Positions 42,944-55,074 of a stretch of DNA of 64,000 nucleotides are shown here, piece by piece. The notes beneath the pieces are model-generated. The model was not told where the DNA came from. It saw nothing but the letters and a program-made list of their open reading frames with translations, and did no database searches. Made by a program: the position numbers and the translations under genes. Location: assembly GCF_001152565.1 (NCBI RefSeq), contig NZ_CQAZ01000019.1:23346-87345 (forward strand). Reading direction: 5' to 3'. The DNA is from Yersinia pekkanenii (GTDB lineage Bacteria; Pseudomonadota; Gammaproteobacteria; Enterobacterales; Enterobacteriaceae). Position 1 is the stretch's first letter. Each line of letters begins with the position of its first letter.

Positions 42944-45706
42944 ATGACCAAATACAGTCTTCGCGCGCGCATGATGATTTTAATCCTGGCCCCCACACTG
43001 CTTCTTGGGCTGTTACTCAGTACTTCCTTTATGGTTAATCGTTATAATGAATTGCAAAATCAAATAGTTAATTCGGGCGCTAATATTATTGAACCGCTGG
43101 CTGTCGCCAGTGAATACGGAATGACCTTCCGCAACCGCGATACTGTCCGTCAGTTGATTAATCTGCTTCACCGCCGACACTCAAATATTGTTCGGTCAAT
43201 ATCAGTTTTTGACGCAGATAATAATCTTTTTGTCACATCTAACTATAATTACAATTCCTCACAATTAAGGTTGCCCAAAGGCGAACCCATTCCCAATTCG
43301 TTGATGCTGTCTTATCGCGGCGACTCTCTGGTTATGCGTATGCCTATTATTTCTGAATCCTATCTATCCAATGACCGGGCCTCAGACTCAGATATAACCC
43401 AGCGGCCATTAGGCTATATCGCCATGGATTTGGATTTACAATCCGTGCGCTTGCAGCAATATAAAGAAATCTTCATTTCAACCCTGCTACTGCTGTTCTG
43501 TATGTGTGTGGCTATTTTGTTTGCTTATCGTCTGATGCGTGATGTCACCGGTCCAATCCGTAATATGGTGAATACGGTGGACCGTATTCGCCGTGGGCAA
43601 TTAGATAGCCGGGTCGAAGGGCATATGCTCGGTGAGCTGAATATTCTGAAAAACGGCATCAACTCAATGGCCATGTCGCTGACGGCCTATCACGAAGAGA
43701 TGCAGCAAAATATCGATCAAGCCACATCAGACTTGCGCGAAACCCTGGAACAGATGGAGATACAAAACGTCGAACTGGGGTTGGCGAAAAAGCGCGCTCA
43801 GGAAGCCGCACGCATTAAATCTGAGTTTTTGGCCAATATGTCCCATGAGCTGCGAACCCCACTGAATGGCGTGATTGGCTTTACTCGCCAAACCTTGAAA
43901 ACCTCACTGACACCAACGCAAATCGACTATTTACAAACCATCCAGCGTTCAGCCAACAGCTTGTTATGTATTATTAATGATGTTCTGGACTTCTCTAAGT
44001 TGGAGGCCGAAAAACTGATCCTTGAGCACATTCCCTTTCCACTCCGAGGCGCTCTGGATGAAGTGATGATCCTGCTGGCACACACCGCCCATGAGAAAGG
44101 GCTGGAGTTGACCCTGCAGGTTAACAATGATGTCCCTGAGCAGGTGATCGGCGACGCGATGCGTTTGCAGCAAATTGTCACGAACTTGCTCGGTAATGCG
44201 ATTAAATTCACCGAACAGGGCAATATCGATATTCTGATCACCGTGCAGGCAAAAACGGCACAACAAGTCACACTGGTAGTCGAAATTCACGATACTGGTA
44301 TCGGTATTTCCGAATCCCAACAGGCGCAGTTATTCCAAGCTTTTCGTCAGGCAGATGCCAGTATATCCCGCCGTCATGGTGGTACCGGGCTTGGGTTGGT
44401 CATTACCGAAAGATTGGTCAAAGAGATGGGGGGTGATATCAGCTTCCACAGCCAGGTAGATCGCGGTTCAACCTTTAGATTTCACCTCACACTGGATCTT
44501 AACGAAACACTCTCTTATCGCCATCCGGATATGTCGTACTTAGAGGGGAAAACGCTGGCCTATATTGAGCGCAATACCTCTGCGGCAAAAGCAGCATTGG
44601 ATATTCTGAGCATCACCCCCTTGCAGGTGACCCATAGCCCGACGTTAGCGCAACTGCCGCGACAGCATTATGATTTCCTGCTGGTTGGGGTGCCTATTCC
44701 GTTCCGCAATAATATGGCAGTCCATCAGGATAAATTGGTAGCGGCACTGAAAATCGCTGAACGGGTTATTCTGGCATTGCCAAGTCAGTCACAGGTAGAG
44801 GCCGAACAACTTAAACAGATAGGGGCCAAAGCCTGCCTGATCAAACCATTATCATCTAATCGATTGATTCCTTTATTACTATCAGAAGAACCTCTCTGTG
44901 AATTACCGATGGCAGAGCAACCCGATAAATTGCCTAAGTTGCCCTTTAAAGTGATGGCAGTTGACGACAACCCGGCTAACCTGAAATTAATGGGTACCCT
45001 GCTTGAAGAGCAAGTCGAACAAACGGTGTTATGTGACAGTGGTGCAAAAGCCATCGCCTATGCCCGCGAAAACACACTGGATATCATTTTAATGGATATC
45101 CAAATGCCGGAAATTGACGGTATCCGTGCCAGTGAAGTGATTCATCAGATGTCGCATCATCTGGATACCCCGATCATTGCCGTGACGGCTCATGCTGTCA
45201 GAGGGCAGCAAGAACAACTATTAAAACTGGGTATGGCGGACTATCTGGCAAAACCCATTGATGAAGCTCGGCTGCTACAAGCGCTATCTCGTTATCAACC
45301 TGATAGTTCTCCACCACTCAATGTGGAGGCGGATATCCAACTGATAACGCAATCGGAATGTGAGGAGGCAATAGATTGGTCACTGGCAGTCAGGCAAGCA
45401 GCAAATAAAGAGGATCTCGCCAAAGATCTCTTAACTATGTTGTTAGAATTTATGCCACAAGTGACAGCTCGTACGCAGGCTATTCTCGCCGGTAGCAATG
45501 ACACAGATATTCTGAGCCTGATCCATAAATTCCATGGTAGCTGCGCATGTAGCGGAGTGCCACGTTTGAAGCAGCTCTGCATGACGATTGAGCAGCAATT
45601 GCGTCAGCAAGCAGACTTACAAGATCTACAACCTGAATGGCTTGAATTGTTAGATGAAATAGAGAATGTCCGCTATGCCGCCAAAACCTATTTAGAAACC
45701 GCGTAA
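42944..45706 (+). CDS. barA: Hybrid sensor histidine kinase BarA
   Basis: Inner-membrane kinase that phosphorylates UvrY and so controls the Csr system. ATG at 42944 ([11 protein letters not shown]) matches E. coli; a longer frame would begin with TTG. 920 residues. TM1 about 10-32 and TM2 about 176-198 flank a periplasmic sensor. Then come HAMP, histidine-kinase domain with H301 ([12 protein letters not shown]), ATP site ([16 protein letters not shown]), receiver with D718 ([11 protein letters not shown]), and Hpt with H864 (FHGSC). All phosphorelay residues are kept. Confidence 0.97.
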   Translation: MTKYSLRARMMILILAPTLLLGLLLSTSFMVNRYNELQNQIVNSGANIIEPLAVASEYGMTFRNRDTVRQLINLLHRRHSNIVRSISVFDADNNLFVTSNYNYNSSQLRLPKGEPIPNSLMLSYRGDSLVMRMPIISESYLSNDRASDSDITQRPLGYIAMDLDLQSVRLQQYKEIFISTLLLLFCMCVAILFAYRLMRDVTGPIRNMVNTVDRIRRGQLDSRVEGHMLGELNILKNGINSMAMSLTAYHEEMQQNIDQATSDLRETLEQMEIQNVELGLAKKRAQEAARIKSEFLANMSHELRTPLNGVIGFTRQTLKTSLTPTQIDYLQTIQRSANSLLCIINDVLDFSKLEAEKLILEHIPFPLRGALDEVMILLAHTAHEKGLELTLQVNNDVPEQVIGDAMRLQQIVTNLLGNAIKFTEQGNIDILITVQAKTAQQVTLVVEIHDTGIGISESQQAQLFQAFRQADASISRRHGGTGLGLVITERLVKEMGGDISFHSQVDRGSTFRFHLTLDLNETLSYRHPDMSYLEGKTLAYIERNTSAAKAALDILSITPLQVTHSPTLAQLPRQHYDFLLVGVPIPFRNNMAVHQDKLVAALKIAERVILALPSQSQVEAEQLKQIGAKACLIKPLSSNRLIPLLLSEEPLCELPMAEQPDKLPKLPFKVMAVDDNPANLKLMGTLLEEQVEQTVLCDSGAKAIAYARENTLDIILMDIQMPEIDGIRASEVIHQMSHHLDTPIIAVTAHAVRGQQEQLLKLGMADYLAKPIDEARLLQALSRYQPDSSPPLNVEADIQLITQSECEEAIDWSLAVRQAANKEDLAKDLLTMLLEFMPQVTARTQAILAGSNDTDILSLIHKFHGSCACSGVPRLKQLCMTIEQQLRQQADLQDLQPEWLELLDEIENVRYAAKTYLETA

Positions 45707-45742
45707 CACGGATACGATTTAGGGTAGATCAGCGAAAATAAA

Positions 45743-45774
45743 AAGGGGCACAGCGATAAACAGCGGTGCCCCTT
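45743..45774. terminator. Bidirectional terminator barA / degP
   Basis: AAGGGGCAC and GTGCCCCTT pair across 14 bases. On the minus strand the stem is followed by TTTTTATTTT, a good intrinsic terminator for degP; it also lies behind barA. Confidence 0.8.
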
Positions 45775-45792
45775 GGACGGTATTAATGCCGG

Positions 45793-47241
45793 TTACTGCA
45801 TCAATAAATAGAGTGAAGTATCACCACGCTGAATGTTCAATGCCAATACCGACGGTTTGCTATCGAGGATTTTCCGCAGCTCACCCAAATTCTGAACCGG
45901 CTGCTGGTTAATCCCAATGATAATATCGCCTTTTTTCAGGCCGATGCGCGCAGCCGCGGTACCGGCTTTTACGCTATCAATTTTCACCCCTTTCTTACCG
46001 TTAACATCAGAGTTACTCAGTTCCGCACCTTCAATACCCGTGTAGATATTACCGGAATCAACCTGAGCCTGGCTGCTCTGCTCCAATGTCACTTCTACAT
46101 TGACAGGCTTACCATCACGCAACAGACCTAAGGTCATTTTACTGCCAACGGGCAGAGTACCAATCTCGGCACGGAAGCCGGCGAAGCTGTTGATTGCTTT
46201 ACCATTCATACTGACAATCACATCACCTGCCTTAATACCCGCTTTGGCGGCCGCAGATTTTGGCATTACCTGACTGATAAAAGCCCCTTTCTGTGCATCT
46301 ACATTCATGGCTTTTGCCAGCTCAGAGTTCAACTCTGTGCCCATAATGCCCAGTTCACCGCGTTTCACCTGACCAAATTCAACCATCTGAGATGTCAGGT
46401 TTTTCACCATGTTACTTGGGATAGCAAACCCGATACCGATGTTACCACCGTCCGGTGCCAGGATCGCCGTGTTAATCCCGATCAGTTCACCGTTCAGGTT
46501 GATCAATGCACCACCTGAATTACCCCGGTTAATCGCGGCATCAGTCTGGATAAAGTTTTCGTAGTTTTCCACGTTCAGACCACTACGGCCCAAAGCCGAC
46601 ACAATACCTGATGTTACGGTTTCACCCAGGCCATATGGGTTACCGATAGCGACGGTATAATCACCTACGCGCAGTTGATCGGAATCTGCAATTTTAATCG
46701 CAGTCAAGTTTTTAAAATCTTTCAACTGCAATAACGCAATATCAGTACGCGGATCTTTACCAATCACTTTCGCTTCATAGCTGCGGCCGTCGCTCAGTTT
46801 AACGCTGATTTTGGTCGCATTATCCACCACATGGTTATTAGTCACGACATAACCTTTAGCAGCATCAATAATTACCCCCGAACCGAGCGCACGGAAATCC
46901 TGCTTGCTTGGTGCTCCACCTTTACCGCCCTGCCCGCCCTGACACATCGGGGAGCCCAGGAACGGTGAACCGTCTTGGCAGAGCGGTGAGCCATCACCAA
47001 AGAACTGCTGGAACTGGGGTGGGATCCCCCCCGCACCGGCACCTGCGTTACTGACCTGAGCCGTGCCCTCCACATTGATACTCACGACGGACGGCATCAC
47101 TTTCTCTAGCATTGGCGCCAGGCTAGGGAGCTGCTGGCTGCTGGAAGACGCCGTTTCTGCCGAAATGGCAGAAGAAACCGGCCCCATGGCTAAACCGATG
47201 CTCAATGCCAATGCACTTAACACTAAAGTTGTTTTTTTCAT
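45793..47241 (-). CDS. degP: Periplasmic serine protease/chaperone DegP (HtrA)
   Basis: Protein quality control in the envelope and a known virulence factor in Yersinia. 482 residues. Signal peptide of about 28 (ending AISA). Protease triad H137 (TNNHVVD), D167 (RTDIALL), S242 (RGNSGGAL). The LA loop contains C88 and C100, as in DegP rather than DegQ. Two PDZ domains follow (about 285-375 and 390-480). It lies behind dgt on the same strand with 255 bp between; a sigma-E promoter is expected from known regulation but was not identified. Confidence 0.97.
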   Translation of the reverse strand: MKKTTLVLSALALSIGLAMGPVSSAISAETASSSSQQLPSLAPMLEKVMPSVVSINVEGTAQVSNAGAGAGGIPPQFQQFFGDGSPLCQDGSPFLGSPMCQGGQGGKGGAPSKQDFRALGSGVIIDAAKGYVVTNNHVVDNATKISVKLSDGRSYEAKVIGKDPRTDIALLQLKDFKNLTAIKIADSDQLRVGDYTVAIGNPYGLGETVTSGIVSALGRSGLNVENYENFIQTDAAINRGNSGGALINLNGELIGINTAILAPDGGNIGIGFAIPSNMVKNLTSQMVEFGQVKRGELGIMGTELNSELAKAMNVDAQKGAFISQVMPKSAAAKAGIKAGDVIVSMNGKAINSFAGFRAEIGTLPVGSKMTLGLLRDGKPVNVEVTLEQSSQAQVDSGNIYTGIEGAELSNSDVNGKKGVKIDSVKAGTAAARIGLKKGDIIIGINQQPVQNLGELRKILDSKPSVLALNIQRGDTSLYLLMQ

Positions 47242-47496
47242 GTATTTGGATTCTCGCTATACAATTAATAATAAGTTAATAAATGGTATATAACTGACTT
47301 ATACTCAAAGTTATTAGCATAGTCGCAAGACTGCGAGGCCGCGGCAACGCCAAGTAACAATAATACAGTCGTCTTGCACAGTAAGATTAAATATGGGGGA
47401 TGAAGTTCAAACAACCAATAATCGGAATAGTAAAAAATATTGTCTGTCTTTACAAAACTACAACTCATTAAACAGGCAATTCAATTTTCCCACATA

Positions 47497-49014
47497 CTAT
47501 TCCGCAGCCATTAGACGCCGATATTCATCATAGGCATAAAGATCGGTCATGCCACTGATATAATCCTGAATTAAGCGCGCACGATAATAATACTCATATA
47601 TCTCATGTTGTTCTGGCGGTAAATTACATAGTTGCTCTACTGATTCAGCATAAGCTAACCGATGCTTGGTTGATAATTTATGGAACAACCGAGTCTCAAT
47701 GGGATACTGACGGTGACTGTCTTCTGCCACCAACTGCGTAAATGCCGTTTGTGGCATAGCTAATAGTAGACTATAAATATCAAGCAACCCACTAATAACT
47801 CTATATCCTTGTAATTCAAGCTGTTCTACTTCCGGATGATTGAATACGTGTTTGACTGCCACCTTTTTAAAAATTTGCAGTAATTTACACGCCGTACTGG
47901 CATCTTCTAATAAAGCCTGATTAAACGAGCCGGAGAATACGGCGGGTAGATTCTCAATAAAACGCTGTGCGGCATGAGGAACCAATTTCCCCACGGTATT
48001 GACCCGTAAATACATGAAGAATTGATCTTCTGAACTCCGCCGACCTTGCTCACGCCCTAATTGACGAAATGCACCGCCAACCACTTTATCAAACAAATCG
48101 CCCTGAGCAACATCCCCCCACTCCTGCATCATATGTTCATAAAGCTGCTCAGCGCTGAAAATGTTTTTCTCTACTGCATCCTCCAAATCAGCAATACAAT
48201 AAGAAATATCATCGGCGGCTTCCATAATATATGTCAGTGGGAAACGGTCAAACTCCGCCATATTGAGCTCGCGGCGTAAATTTTTAACATAGGCTTCTTC
48301 AGCAAGGTAAAAACCCGGTTTCTTCATCAAATAGTTATGGGATGCCGGAATATCGGCGGACCAATAAGCCGGTTTAGTGTATTTAAGAATACAGCCCACC
48401 TGAGCATAGGTCAGATTCAGTTTTAATAAACTGTAAACCAAACGAATCGCTTGTGCGTTACCTTCAAACTGGCTCAGATCATGGCGAATTTTACTGCGCA
48501 GAAGATTAAGTTCAGTTTCTCCCTCGTGCAACTTTAGCACATTAACCTGACAGTGATCCTTGCCACGCGGCTCGGCCCCGCCGCCATTGGGATCCATCTG
48601 TTTTGTGAACCAATTATTGATCGCTGACTCACCAAAATGACCAAAAGGTGGGTTACCGATGTCATGCATCAAACAAGCCATTTCCACAATACTTTCAAAG
48701 GGATCAAGCAGTTTATCCAACCCATAGGCAGTGATTTTTTTATCCTGTTTAAATCGATTAAGGATCTCTTTGGCAATATAACGCCCCACCTGCTGTACTT
48801 CCAACGAATGAGTTAAGCGGCTACGTACTGCGGCATTGCGCTCCAGCGGAAATACTTGCGTTTTTTGCTGCAAACGCCGAATGGCGGCAGAATTAACAAT
48901 CCGACCGCGATCACTTTCGAATACTCGAGTAATCTCATATTCATCTTCCGCCGAACTGGGTTTACCAAACGGCCGCTGAAAACTGATTTTCTGCTTAAAG
49001 TCGATCCCGGACAT
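47497..49014 (-). CDS. dgt: Deoxyguanosinetriphosphate triphosphohydrolase
   Basis: Cleaves dGTP to deoxyguanosine and tripolyphosphate. ATG at 49014 ([10 protein letters not shown]) has AGAGG 6 nt upstream and gives 505 residues, the E. coli length; the frame extends 30 codons further without conservation. HD-type metal site: [31 protein letters not shown] and [14 protein letters not shown]. It is divergent from mtnN across 186 bp. Confidence 0.97.
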   Translation of the reverse strand: MSGIDFKQKISFQRPFGKPSSAEDEYEITRVFESDRGRIVNSAAIRRLQQKTQVFPLERNAAVRSRLTHSLEVQQVGRYIAKEILNRFKQDKKITAYGLDKLLDPFESIVEMACLMHDIGNPPFGHFGESAINNWFTKQMDPNGGGAEPRGKDHCQVNVLKLHEGETELNLLRSKIRHDLSQFEGNAQAIRLVYSLLKLNLTYAQVGCILKYTKPAYWSADIPASHNYLMKKPGFYLAEEAYVKNLRRELNMAEFDRFPLTYIMEAADDISYCIADLEDAVEKNIFSAEQLYEHMMQEWGDVAQGDLFDKVVGGAFRQLGREQGRRSSEDQFFMYLRVNTVGKLVPHAAQRFIENLPAVFSGSFNQALLEDASTACKLLQIFKKVAVKHVFNHPEVEQLELQGYRVISGLLDIYSLLLAMPQTAFTQLVAEDSHRQYPIETRLFHKLSTKHRLAYAESVEQLCNLPPEQHEIYEYYYRARLIQDYISGMTDLYAYDEYRRLMAAE

Positions 49015-49200
49015 ATTTGCCTCTAAGTATTTACTGTAAACAGTGATACCGACTCCTGCCAACAGATGCAATTGATTACGCACCAACTGCGGCACATTAC
49101 GCATTATCTTTGCTTAGCTACCCGAAGATCTCACTTAGCTGATAAACTGTGTATTGATAATTACAGCTTAATCTATCCTTTAAAATCAGCAGGTATCCAT

Positions 49201-49902
49201 ATGAAAATAGGCATTATTGGTGCAATGGAACAAGAAGTCACATTGCTACGTGATAAAATTGAAAATCGCCAAACCTTAACTCGGGCGGGTTGTGAAATTT
49301 ACACCGGCCAACTGAATGGCGTGGACGTTGCATTGCTAAAATCGGGTATTGGTAAAGTGTCTGCGGCAATGGGAACCACTTTGTTATTAGAACATTGCCA
49401 GCCTGACGTCGTTATCAATACCGGTTCTGCCGGTGGCCTGGCCCCTGGTCTGAAAGTCGGCGATATCGTCGTTTCTAATGAAGTTCGCTATCACGATGCA
49501 GATGTCACTGCTTTTGGCTATGAACCCGGTCAAATGGCGGGGTGCCCACCCGCGTTCATCGCAGATGCCGAGCTGATTGCATTAGCAGAAAATTGCATCA
49601 AAGAATTAAATTTAAATGCGGTACGCGGCCTGATTTGTAGCGGCGATGCCTTTATTAATGGCGCAGCACCTCTGGCCCGCATCCGCGCGACCTTCCCGTC
49701 AGTTGCGGCAGTAGAAATGGAAGCCGCCGCCATCGGCCATGTTTGCTACCTGTTCAAGACACCGTTTGTTGTTGTTCGCGCCATTTCTGATGTCGCCGAC
49801 CAGCAATCTCACCTTAGCTTTGAAGAGTTTCTGGTGGTCGCCGCCCAGCAGTCGACACTAATGATAGAAGCCATGTTAACCACACTGGCTCAGCGCAATT
49901 AA
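49201..49902 (+). CDS. mtnN: 5'-methylthioadenosine/S-adenosylhomocysteine nucleosidase
   Basis: Removes adenine from MTA and SAH, also the step leading to autoinducer-2 through LuxS. ATG at 49201 ([13 protein letters not shown]) gives 233 residues; the open frame reaches back 45 codons but lacks conserved sequence there. Signatures: NTGSAGG, CSGDAFI, and [11 protein letters not shown] with the substrate-binding glutamates. It is first in an overlapping group mtnN-btuF-yadS (TAATG junctions). Confidence 0.97.
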   Translation: MKIGIIGAMEQEVTLLRDKIENRQTLTRAGCEIYTGQLNGVDVALLKSGIGKVSAAMGTTLLLEHCQPDVVINTGSAGGLAPGLKVGDIVVSNEVRYHDADVTAFGYEPGQMAGCPPAFIADAELIALAENCIKELNLNAVRGLICSGDAFINGAAPLARIRATFPSVAAVEMEAAAIGHVCYLFKTPFVVVRAISDVADQQSHLSFEEFLVVAAQQSTLMIEAMLTTLAQRN

Positions 49903-50780
49903 TGGTGCGGTTCAGTATGAACTCGCGGTCACCAACGGCAATCATCCTGCCAAGAGCAGCAATAATATTGTTGCTCGGTCTATTTTCGCTGGGTCTATCG
50001 ATGTCACGGGCCTTGGCGGCAGAGCGGGTTATCAGTTTATCACCCAGTACGACAGAACTGGCCTATGCCGCTGGTTTAGGCGATAAACTGGTTGCAGTAA
50101 GTGCTTACTCCGATTACCCAGAAGCCGCTAAAAAGCTTGAACATGTTGCATCGTGGCAAGGGGTAAATGTCGAGCGTATTCTGGCATTAAAGCCGGATCT
50201 GATCCTTGCCTGGCGAGGTGGTAATCCGCAGCGCCCGCTGGATCAACTGGCCTCCTTTGGTATTCCGATCCTCTATTTTGATCCGGTTAATATCGATCAG
50301 ATTGCCAATGACCTGGATAAGCTGGCGCAATACAGCCCGCATCCTGAGCAAGCCCATCAGGCCGCTGAGCAACTCCGTCAGCAGGTCACTGAATTACATC
50401 ACCACAATGCCCGCAGTCAGCCCTTACGGATCTTTTTGCAATTTGGTACTCAGCCGCTGTTTACCAGCTCCGGGCATACGTTGCAAAGTGAGATAGTTTC
50501 CCTGTGTGGCGGGGAGAATATTTTTGCGGCCAGTCGAGTACCCTGGCCGCAAGTCAGTCGTGAGCAAGTGATGACACGTCAACCACAGGTGATTGTGATC
50601 AGCGGTGACCCATCTCAGGTAGATAATATCAAAGCGTTCTGGCGGCCTCAGCTTGCGGTACCGGTCATCACACTTAATGAGGACTGGTTTAATCGTGCTG
50701 GTCCACGTATTCTGCTAGCCGCTAAACAGTTGTGCCAACAAATGGCCAGCCTTCCATCCCCCGTGGCGGAGTCACATTAA
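49902..50780 (+). CDS. btuF: Periplasmic vitamin B12-binding protein BtuF
   Basis: Delivers cobalamin to the BtuCD importer, whose genes are not in this window. 292 residues. Signal peptide of about 39 (ending SRALA before AERVISLSP). Conserved blocks [11 protein letters not shown]-type (here [11 protein letters not shown]), [24 protein letters not shown], and [12 protein letters not shown]. Its ATG overlaps the mtnN stop by one base; an ATG five codons in (49917) is possible. Confidence 0.96.
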   Translation: MVRFSMNSRSPTAIILPRAAIILLLGLFSLGLSMSRALAAERVISLSPSTTELAYAAGLGDKLVAVSAYSDYPEAAKKLEHVASWQGVNVERILALKPDLILAWRGGNPQRPLDQLASFGIPILYFDPVNIDQIANDLDKLAQYSPHPEQAHQAAEQLRQQVTELHHHNARSQPLRIFLQFGTQPLFTSSGHTLQSEIVSLCGGENIFAASRVPWPQVSREQVMTRQPQVIVISGDPSQVDNIKAFWRPQLAVPVITLNEDWFNRAGPRILLAAKQLCQQMASLPSPVAESH

Positions 50781-51394
50781 TGCTGGTTTATTGGCTGGAT
50801 ATTTTAGGTACTGCGGTATTTGCTATCTCTGGTGTATTGCTGGCGGGGAAGTTACGAATGGATCCGTTTGGCGTGCTGGTGTTGGGGGTGGTGACTGCCG
50901 TAGGTGGTGGCACAATTCGCGATATGGCCTTAGCTAATGGTCCGGTATTTTGGGTAAAAGATCCCACTGATTTGGTGGTTGCCATGGTGACCTGTCTGGC
51001 GACTATTTTATTGGTGCGGCAGCCACGGCGGACACCAAAATGGATCCTGCCGGTGCTTGATGCGATTGGTCTGGCGGTGTTCGTCGGTATTGGTGTCAAT
51101 AAAGCCTTTGCTGCCGAAGCCAGCCCGCTGGTGGCTATCTGTATGGGGGTTATAACCGGTGTCGGCGGCGGGATTATCCGCGATGTTTTAGCCCGCGAGA
51201 TCCCGATGATCCTGCGTACTGAAATTTATGCCACCGCCTGCATCATTGGCGGCATCGTCCATGCGACGGCGTTCTATACTTTTGGTATGCCATTACAACA
51301 GGCGATGATGTTGGGCATGGCAATCACCCTTGGTATCCGACTTGCCGCTATCCGCTGGCGCTTGAAATTGCCAACATTTGAAATAGAGCATTAA
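50780..51394 (+). CDS. yadS: TRIC-family cation channel protein YadS
   Basis: Inner-membrane protein of 204 residues with about seven helices and an internal duplication. The two halves carry AVGGGTIRDMAL and GVGGGIIRDVLA, the UPF0126/TRIC signature; bacterial TRIC proteins are potassium channels. ATG overlaps the btuF stop by one base (TAATG). Confidence 0.93.
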   Translation: MLVYWLDILGTAVFAISGVLLAGKLRMDPFGVLVLGVVTAVGGGTIRDMALANGPVFWVKDPTDLVVAMVTCLATILLVRQPRRTPKWILPVLDAIGLAVFVGIGVNKAFAAEASPLVAICMGVITGVGGGIIRDVLAREIPMILRTEIYATACIIGGIVHATAFYTFGMPLQQAMMLGMAITLGIRLAAIRWRLKLPTFEIEH

Positions 51395-51441
51395 TACGTT
51401 ATTGGTAGTGCCGCCAGGCTATCATTTCTTTTTTCAGATGA

Positions 51442-51479
51442 AAAAAATCGCAGCTATATAAAAAGGCTGCGGTTTTTTT
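51442..51479. terminator. Bidirectional terminator yadS / erpA
   Basis: AAAAAATCGCAGC and GCTGCGGTTTTTTT pair (one wobble) around an 11-base loop, with A runs on the left and T runs on the right. This is a good intrinsic terminator for yadS and also usable from the erpA side. Confidence 0.82.
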
Positions 51480-51552
51480 ATAGAAATTTTAGTTGCAGAT
51501 TGAGCGGCTAACACGGCGATAGTGCCAGATATGAGAGTCTTTCCCAACGTCG

Positions 51553-51897
51553 CTAGATGCTGAAAGAAGAGCCGCACCCACAGGTACTTTTCGCATTCGG
51601 ATTAGTCACGATAAAACGCGAACCTTCCAGTCCTTCCGTATAATCCACCGCACCACCCACCAGATATTGTAGGCTCATCGGATCAACCACCAATTCAACG
51701 CCTTGCTTTTCAATGGTCATATCGCCATCGTTGATTTTATCATCAAACGTAAAGCCATACTGGAACCCGCTGCATCCGCCACCGGTAATGTAAACCCGCA
51801 GTTTTAGATTCGGGTTTTCCTCATCAGAAATCAGCAGTTTAACTTTCTTTGCTGCCGCCTCTGTAAACTGCAGGGGCAGTACTGTTTCGTCGCTCAT
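51553..51897 (-). CDS. erpA: Iron-sulfur cluster insertion protein ErpA
   Basis: A-type carrier that hands Fe-S clusters to enzymes such as IspG and IspH. 114 residues from ATG at 51897, which has GGAGAG about 7 nt upstream; a TTG frame five codons longer would contain that site. Cluster cysteines are C42 (GGGCSGF), C106 and C108 (CGCGSSFSI). Confidence 0.98.
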   Translation of the reverse strand: MSDETVLPLQFTEAAAKKVKLLISDEENPNLKLRVYITGGGCSGFQYGFTFDDKINDGDMTIEKQGVELVVDPMSLQYLVGGAVDYTEGLEGSRFIVTNPNAKSTCGCGSSFSI

Positions 51898-52014
51898 ACT
51901 CGTCTCTCCCAACCGGTGTTCGAGTTGCAGGTTACTACAATGGCAGCCTGATCTATGGATCGATTATCCAATACCTGAGTAGTTCATTCAAGTATTGCTC
52001 GCTAATGTTATATA

Positions 52015-53451
52015 TTATTTACCTGTTTGAGTATCGCTTTCAACCACGGGTTGTGGCGGTGCAGCCATTGCTGCGGCCTGCTCTTGTCTTTGTAAGGTGC
52101 GCGCTAAAATAGCTGAATACAAGGGCTTACCTCCCATAAACTGGGCTATCAATGTTGCCCCCAAGCAGGTCACAATCATCGGTAAAATAAGTTGATAATT
52201 ATCGGTCATTTCCAGAACCAGCACTAATCCGGTCAATGGCGCGCGTACCGAGGCGGCAAACAGTGCCCCCATCCCCGCGATCGCAAAAGTCCCAGCTTCA
52301 ATACCGTATTGCGGGAAAAAGTGCGCACAGGTTAAACCAAATGCAGTACCCAGAATGGTTCCCAGGGCCAGCATTGGGGCAAATATCCCACCCGGAGCAC
52401 CCGATCCAAAGCACAGTAACGTGGTAATAACCCTGGCAATAAAGATAAAGATCAGCATGCCAATACTAAAATTACCGGCCACTGCAATAGGAATCAATGC
52501 AAAGCCACCGCCCACAGCCTCGCCATGAATCAGTACCAGTAAACCACACATTCCTCCCAGCAAACCGCCAATCAGCACCAGTTTACGCCAGTCGCCACCA
52601 TGGAAACGCATGAACATATCCTGCGTACGGAATATTAATGCATTAAATATTACGCCTACGGCGCCAAAAATAACCCCCAGCAAGAGGTAAAGCCATAAGG
52701 TATTGAGCGTGACATCACTGAGTTTACCCACCTCAATAATTGCGCGTTCGCCATTAAAGTAGCGGTAGACAATGGTCGAGGTAATCACCCCGACAAACAC
52801 CGCTTTGATTGATACCAGACTGTAGCGAAACTGTGAGCGCATCTCTTCTATAACGAATAAAATCCCCGCCAGCGGGGCATTAAAAGCCGCAGACAGACCC
52901 GCTGCGGCACCGGTTGCTAATAATGAGTGGCGTGCTTCAGGGCTGCGTAGACGGAAGATATCGACAATCATGCGCCCGCTGTTGCCCCCCATCTGTACCA
53001 TTGGCCCTTCGCGGCCTAACACCATACCAGCCCCTAATGTGCCAAGGCCGCCAATAAACTTGACAGGAATGACCCGCCACCAGCGCACCGGACGCATCTC
53101 TTCCATGGCCCCTTCGATTTCAGGTATCCCTGAGCCACCGGCCTCTGGGGCAAAGCGACGTACCAGAAAATACCCCACCATCGCCAATAGCGCCGACATG
53201 ATAAAAGCCAGCGGCCACACTAGCATCGCAGAATCCGCCACCTTGGCCAGGGTTGCCAGCCGTTGTTGCTGGATCCAATCGACCCCTCTATCAAAAGCCA
53301 CGCCCAATAAACCGGTGACCACCCCAACAACAGCGGCCATGATAAGAATGACCAATGGCGTTTTATCACGATTAACCAGTGCTTGAATAAAACGGCCATG
53401 TTTGAGTTCAGTAACACTTTCAGCAGGCATAGATTGCTTTGCATTAGTCAT
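52015..53451 (-). CDS. clcA: H+/Cl- exchange transporter ClcA
   Basis: Inner-membrane chloride/proton antiporter used in extreme acid resistance. 478 residues with the CLC fold. Selectivity motifs [17 protein letters not shown] (gating glutamate, E148 in E. coli) and GAPGGIFAP, plus the inner proton glutamate in [10 protein letters not shown]. Extra N- and C-terminal tails are hydrophilic. Divergent from hemL across 268 bp, with no other feature seen there. Confidence 0.96.
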   Translation of the reverse strand: MTNAKQSMPAESVTELKHGRFIQALVNRDKTPLVILIMAAVVGVVTGLLGVAFDRGVDWIQQQRLATLAKVADSAMLVWPLAFIMSALLAMVGYFLVRRFAPEAGGSGIPEIEGAMEEMRPVRWWRVIPVKFIGGLGTLGAGMVLGREGPMVQMGGNSGRMIVDIFRLRSPEARHSLLATGAAAGLSAAFNAPLAGILFVIEEMRSQFRYSLVSIKAVFVGVITSTIVYRYFNGERAIIEVGKLSDVTLNTLWLYLLLGVIFGAVGVIFNALIFRTQDMFMRFHGGDWRKLVLIGGLLGGMCGLLVLIHGEAVGGGFALIPIAVAGNFSIGMLIFIFIARVITTLLCFGSGAPGGIFAPMLALGTILGTAFGLTCAHFFPQYGIEAGTFAIAGMGALFAASVRAPLTGLVLVLEMTDNYQLILPMIVTCLGATLIAQFMGGKPLYSAILARTLQRQEQAAAMAAPPQPVVESDTQTGK

Positions 53452-53719
53452 AATGAGTCTGTTTATCAGTTAAATAATAAGTAAAACAAATGAATAATAG
53501 CTCGAGTCTAGTCTACATCCCCATGATCCGCCTGTTTAAACAGCGATGAACCTCCCTGACTCAGAAAGGACGTTAAGTTACGACAAATCCGATTTGCGGC
53601 ACATCCCGCAAGCTAACAGTTAAATATGCCCAATCATTTGATAACCGCTGCCAGTTCTTTAGAATAAACAGCCTTGTTCTTTGGTCCAAGTAAACCAATA
53701 CCCATTCAGGAGCCTATTT

Positions 53720-55000
53720 ATGAGTAAATCCGAAGATCTGTATGCCCAGGCAAAACAGCTAATTCCAGGTGGGGTTAACTCTCCAGTGCGTGCATTCACC
53801 GGTGTCGGTGGCAGCCCATTGTTTATTGAACGTGCTGATGGCGCGTATTTATTTGATGTCGATGGCACAGCCTACATCGACTATGTCGGTTCTTGGGGGC
53901 CGATGGTGCTGGGCCACAATCACCCGGCAATTCGTCAGGCGGTCATTGAAGCGGTTGAACGCGGCCTGAGCTTTGGTGCACCTACTGAGATGGAAGTCAA
54001 AATGGCTCAGTTGGTTACCGACTTAGTCCCCACCATGGATATGGTGCGAATGGTTAACTCCGGTACCGAAGCCACCATGAGCGCCATTCGCCTGGCCCGT
54101 GGCTTCACCGGTCGCGATAAAATCATCAAGTTTGAAGGCTGCTATCACGGTCACGCCGACTGCTTGTTGGTCAAAGCCGGTTCCGGCGCACTGACGCTTG
54201 GTCAACCAAACTCTCCAGGCGTACCGGCTGATTTTGCCAAACACACTCTGACCTGCACTTATAACAATCTGGCGTCTGTGCGTGAAGCCTTTGAGCAATA
54301 CCCGCAAGAAGTCGCCTGTATCATCGTTGAACCTGTTGCGGGTAACATGAACTGCGTGCCACCACTGCCGGAGTTCTTACCAGGTCTGCGGGCGCTGTGT
54401 GATGAATTTGCTGCACTGCTGATTATTGATGAGGTCATGACCGGCTTCCGTGTTGCATTAGCTGGCGCGCAGGATTACTACAATGTCATCCCTGACTTAA
54501 CTTGCCTGGGTAAAATCATCGGTGGCGGTATGCCGGTAGGCGCTTTCGGTGGTCGTCGTGATGTGATGGATGCGCTGGCACCAACAGGCCCGGTTTATCA
54601 GGCCGGTACGCTGTCCGGTAACCCCATCGCCATGGCTGCCGGTTTTGCTTGTCTGACCGAAGTTGCACAGGTGGGTATCTATGAAACCCTGACTGAATTG
54701 ACCGACTCATTGGCCAGCGGTCTGCGGCACGCAGCTACAGCAGAAAATATCCCATTGGTCGTTAATCATGTCGGCGGCATGTTCGGCATTTTCTTTACGA
54801 ATGCCGAAACCGTGACCTGCTATCAGGATGTGATGAATTGCGATGTTGAACGCTTCAAGCGTTTCTTCCACTTGATGCTGGAAGAAGGTATCTATCTGGC
54901 TCCATCTGCTTTTGAAGCCGGTTTTATGTCAGTGGCGCACAGCAAAGAGGATATTCAGAAGACGGTCGATGCTGCCCGCCGGTGTTTTGCCAAACTTTAA
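53720..55000 (+). CDS. hemL: Glutamate-1-semialdehyde 2,1-aminomutase
   Basis: Makes 5-aminolevulinate, the first tetrapyrrole precursor; it feeds heme, siroheme and B12 routes. ATG at 53720 ([11 protein letters not shown]) has AGGAG 8 nt upstream; the open frame reaches 13 codons further back. 426 residues. PLP lysine is K265 ([16 protein letters not shown]); [10 protein letters not shown] binds the cofactor. It converges on fhuB over a 74-bp gap. Confidence 0.98.
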   Translation: MSKSEDLYAQAKQLIPGGVNSPVRAFTGVGGSPLFIERADGAYLFDVDGTAYIDYVGSWGPMVLGHNHPAIRQAVIEAVERGLSFGAPTEMEVKMAQLVTDLVPTMDMVRMVNSGTEATMSAIRLARGFTGRDKIIKFEGCYHGHADCLLVKAGSGALTLGQPNSPGVPADFAKHTLTCTYNNLASVREAFEQYPQEVACIIVEPVAGNMNCVPPLPEFLPGLRALCDEFAALLIIDEVMTGFRVALAGAQDYYNVIPDLTCLGKIIGGGMPVGAFGGRRDVMDALAPTGPVYQAGTLSGNPIAMAAGFACLTEVAQVGIYETLTELTDSLASGLRHAATAENIPLVVNHVGGMFGIFFTNAETVTCYQDVMNCDVERFKRFFHLMLEEGIYLAPSAFEAGFMSVAHSKEDIQKTVDAARRCFAKL

Positions 55001-55074
55001 TCTCCGTGGAGGCTCTGAACCGCTCAAAACGGAGGTTCTGGGCATCCAACCCTCCAACTGCCGACTATCTAGAA

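Noticed and set aside
55005-55037. CTCCGT/ACGGAG inverted repeat between hemL and fhuB
   Set aside because: A 6-bp stem with a loop of about 20 bases and no T run is too weak to call.
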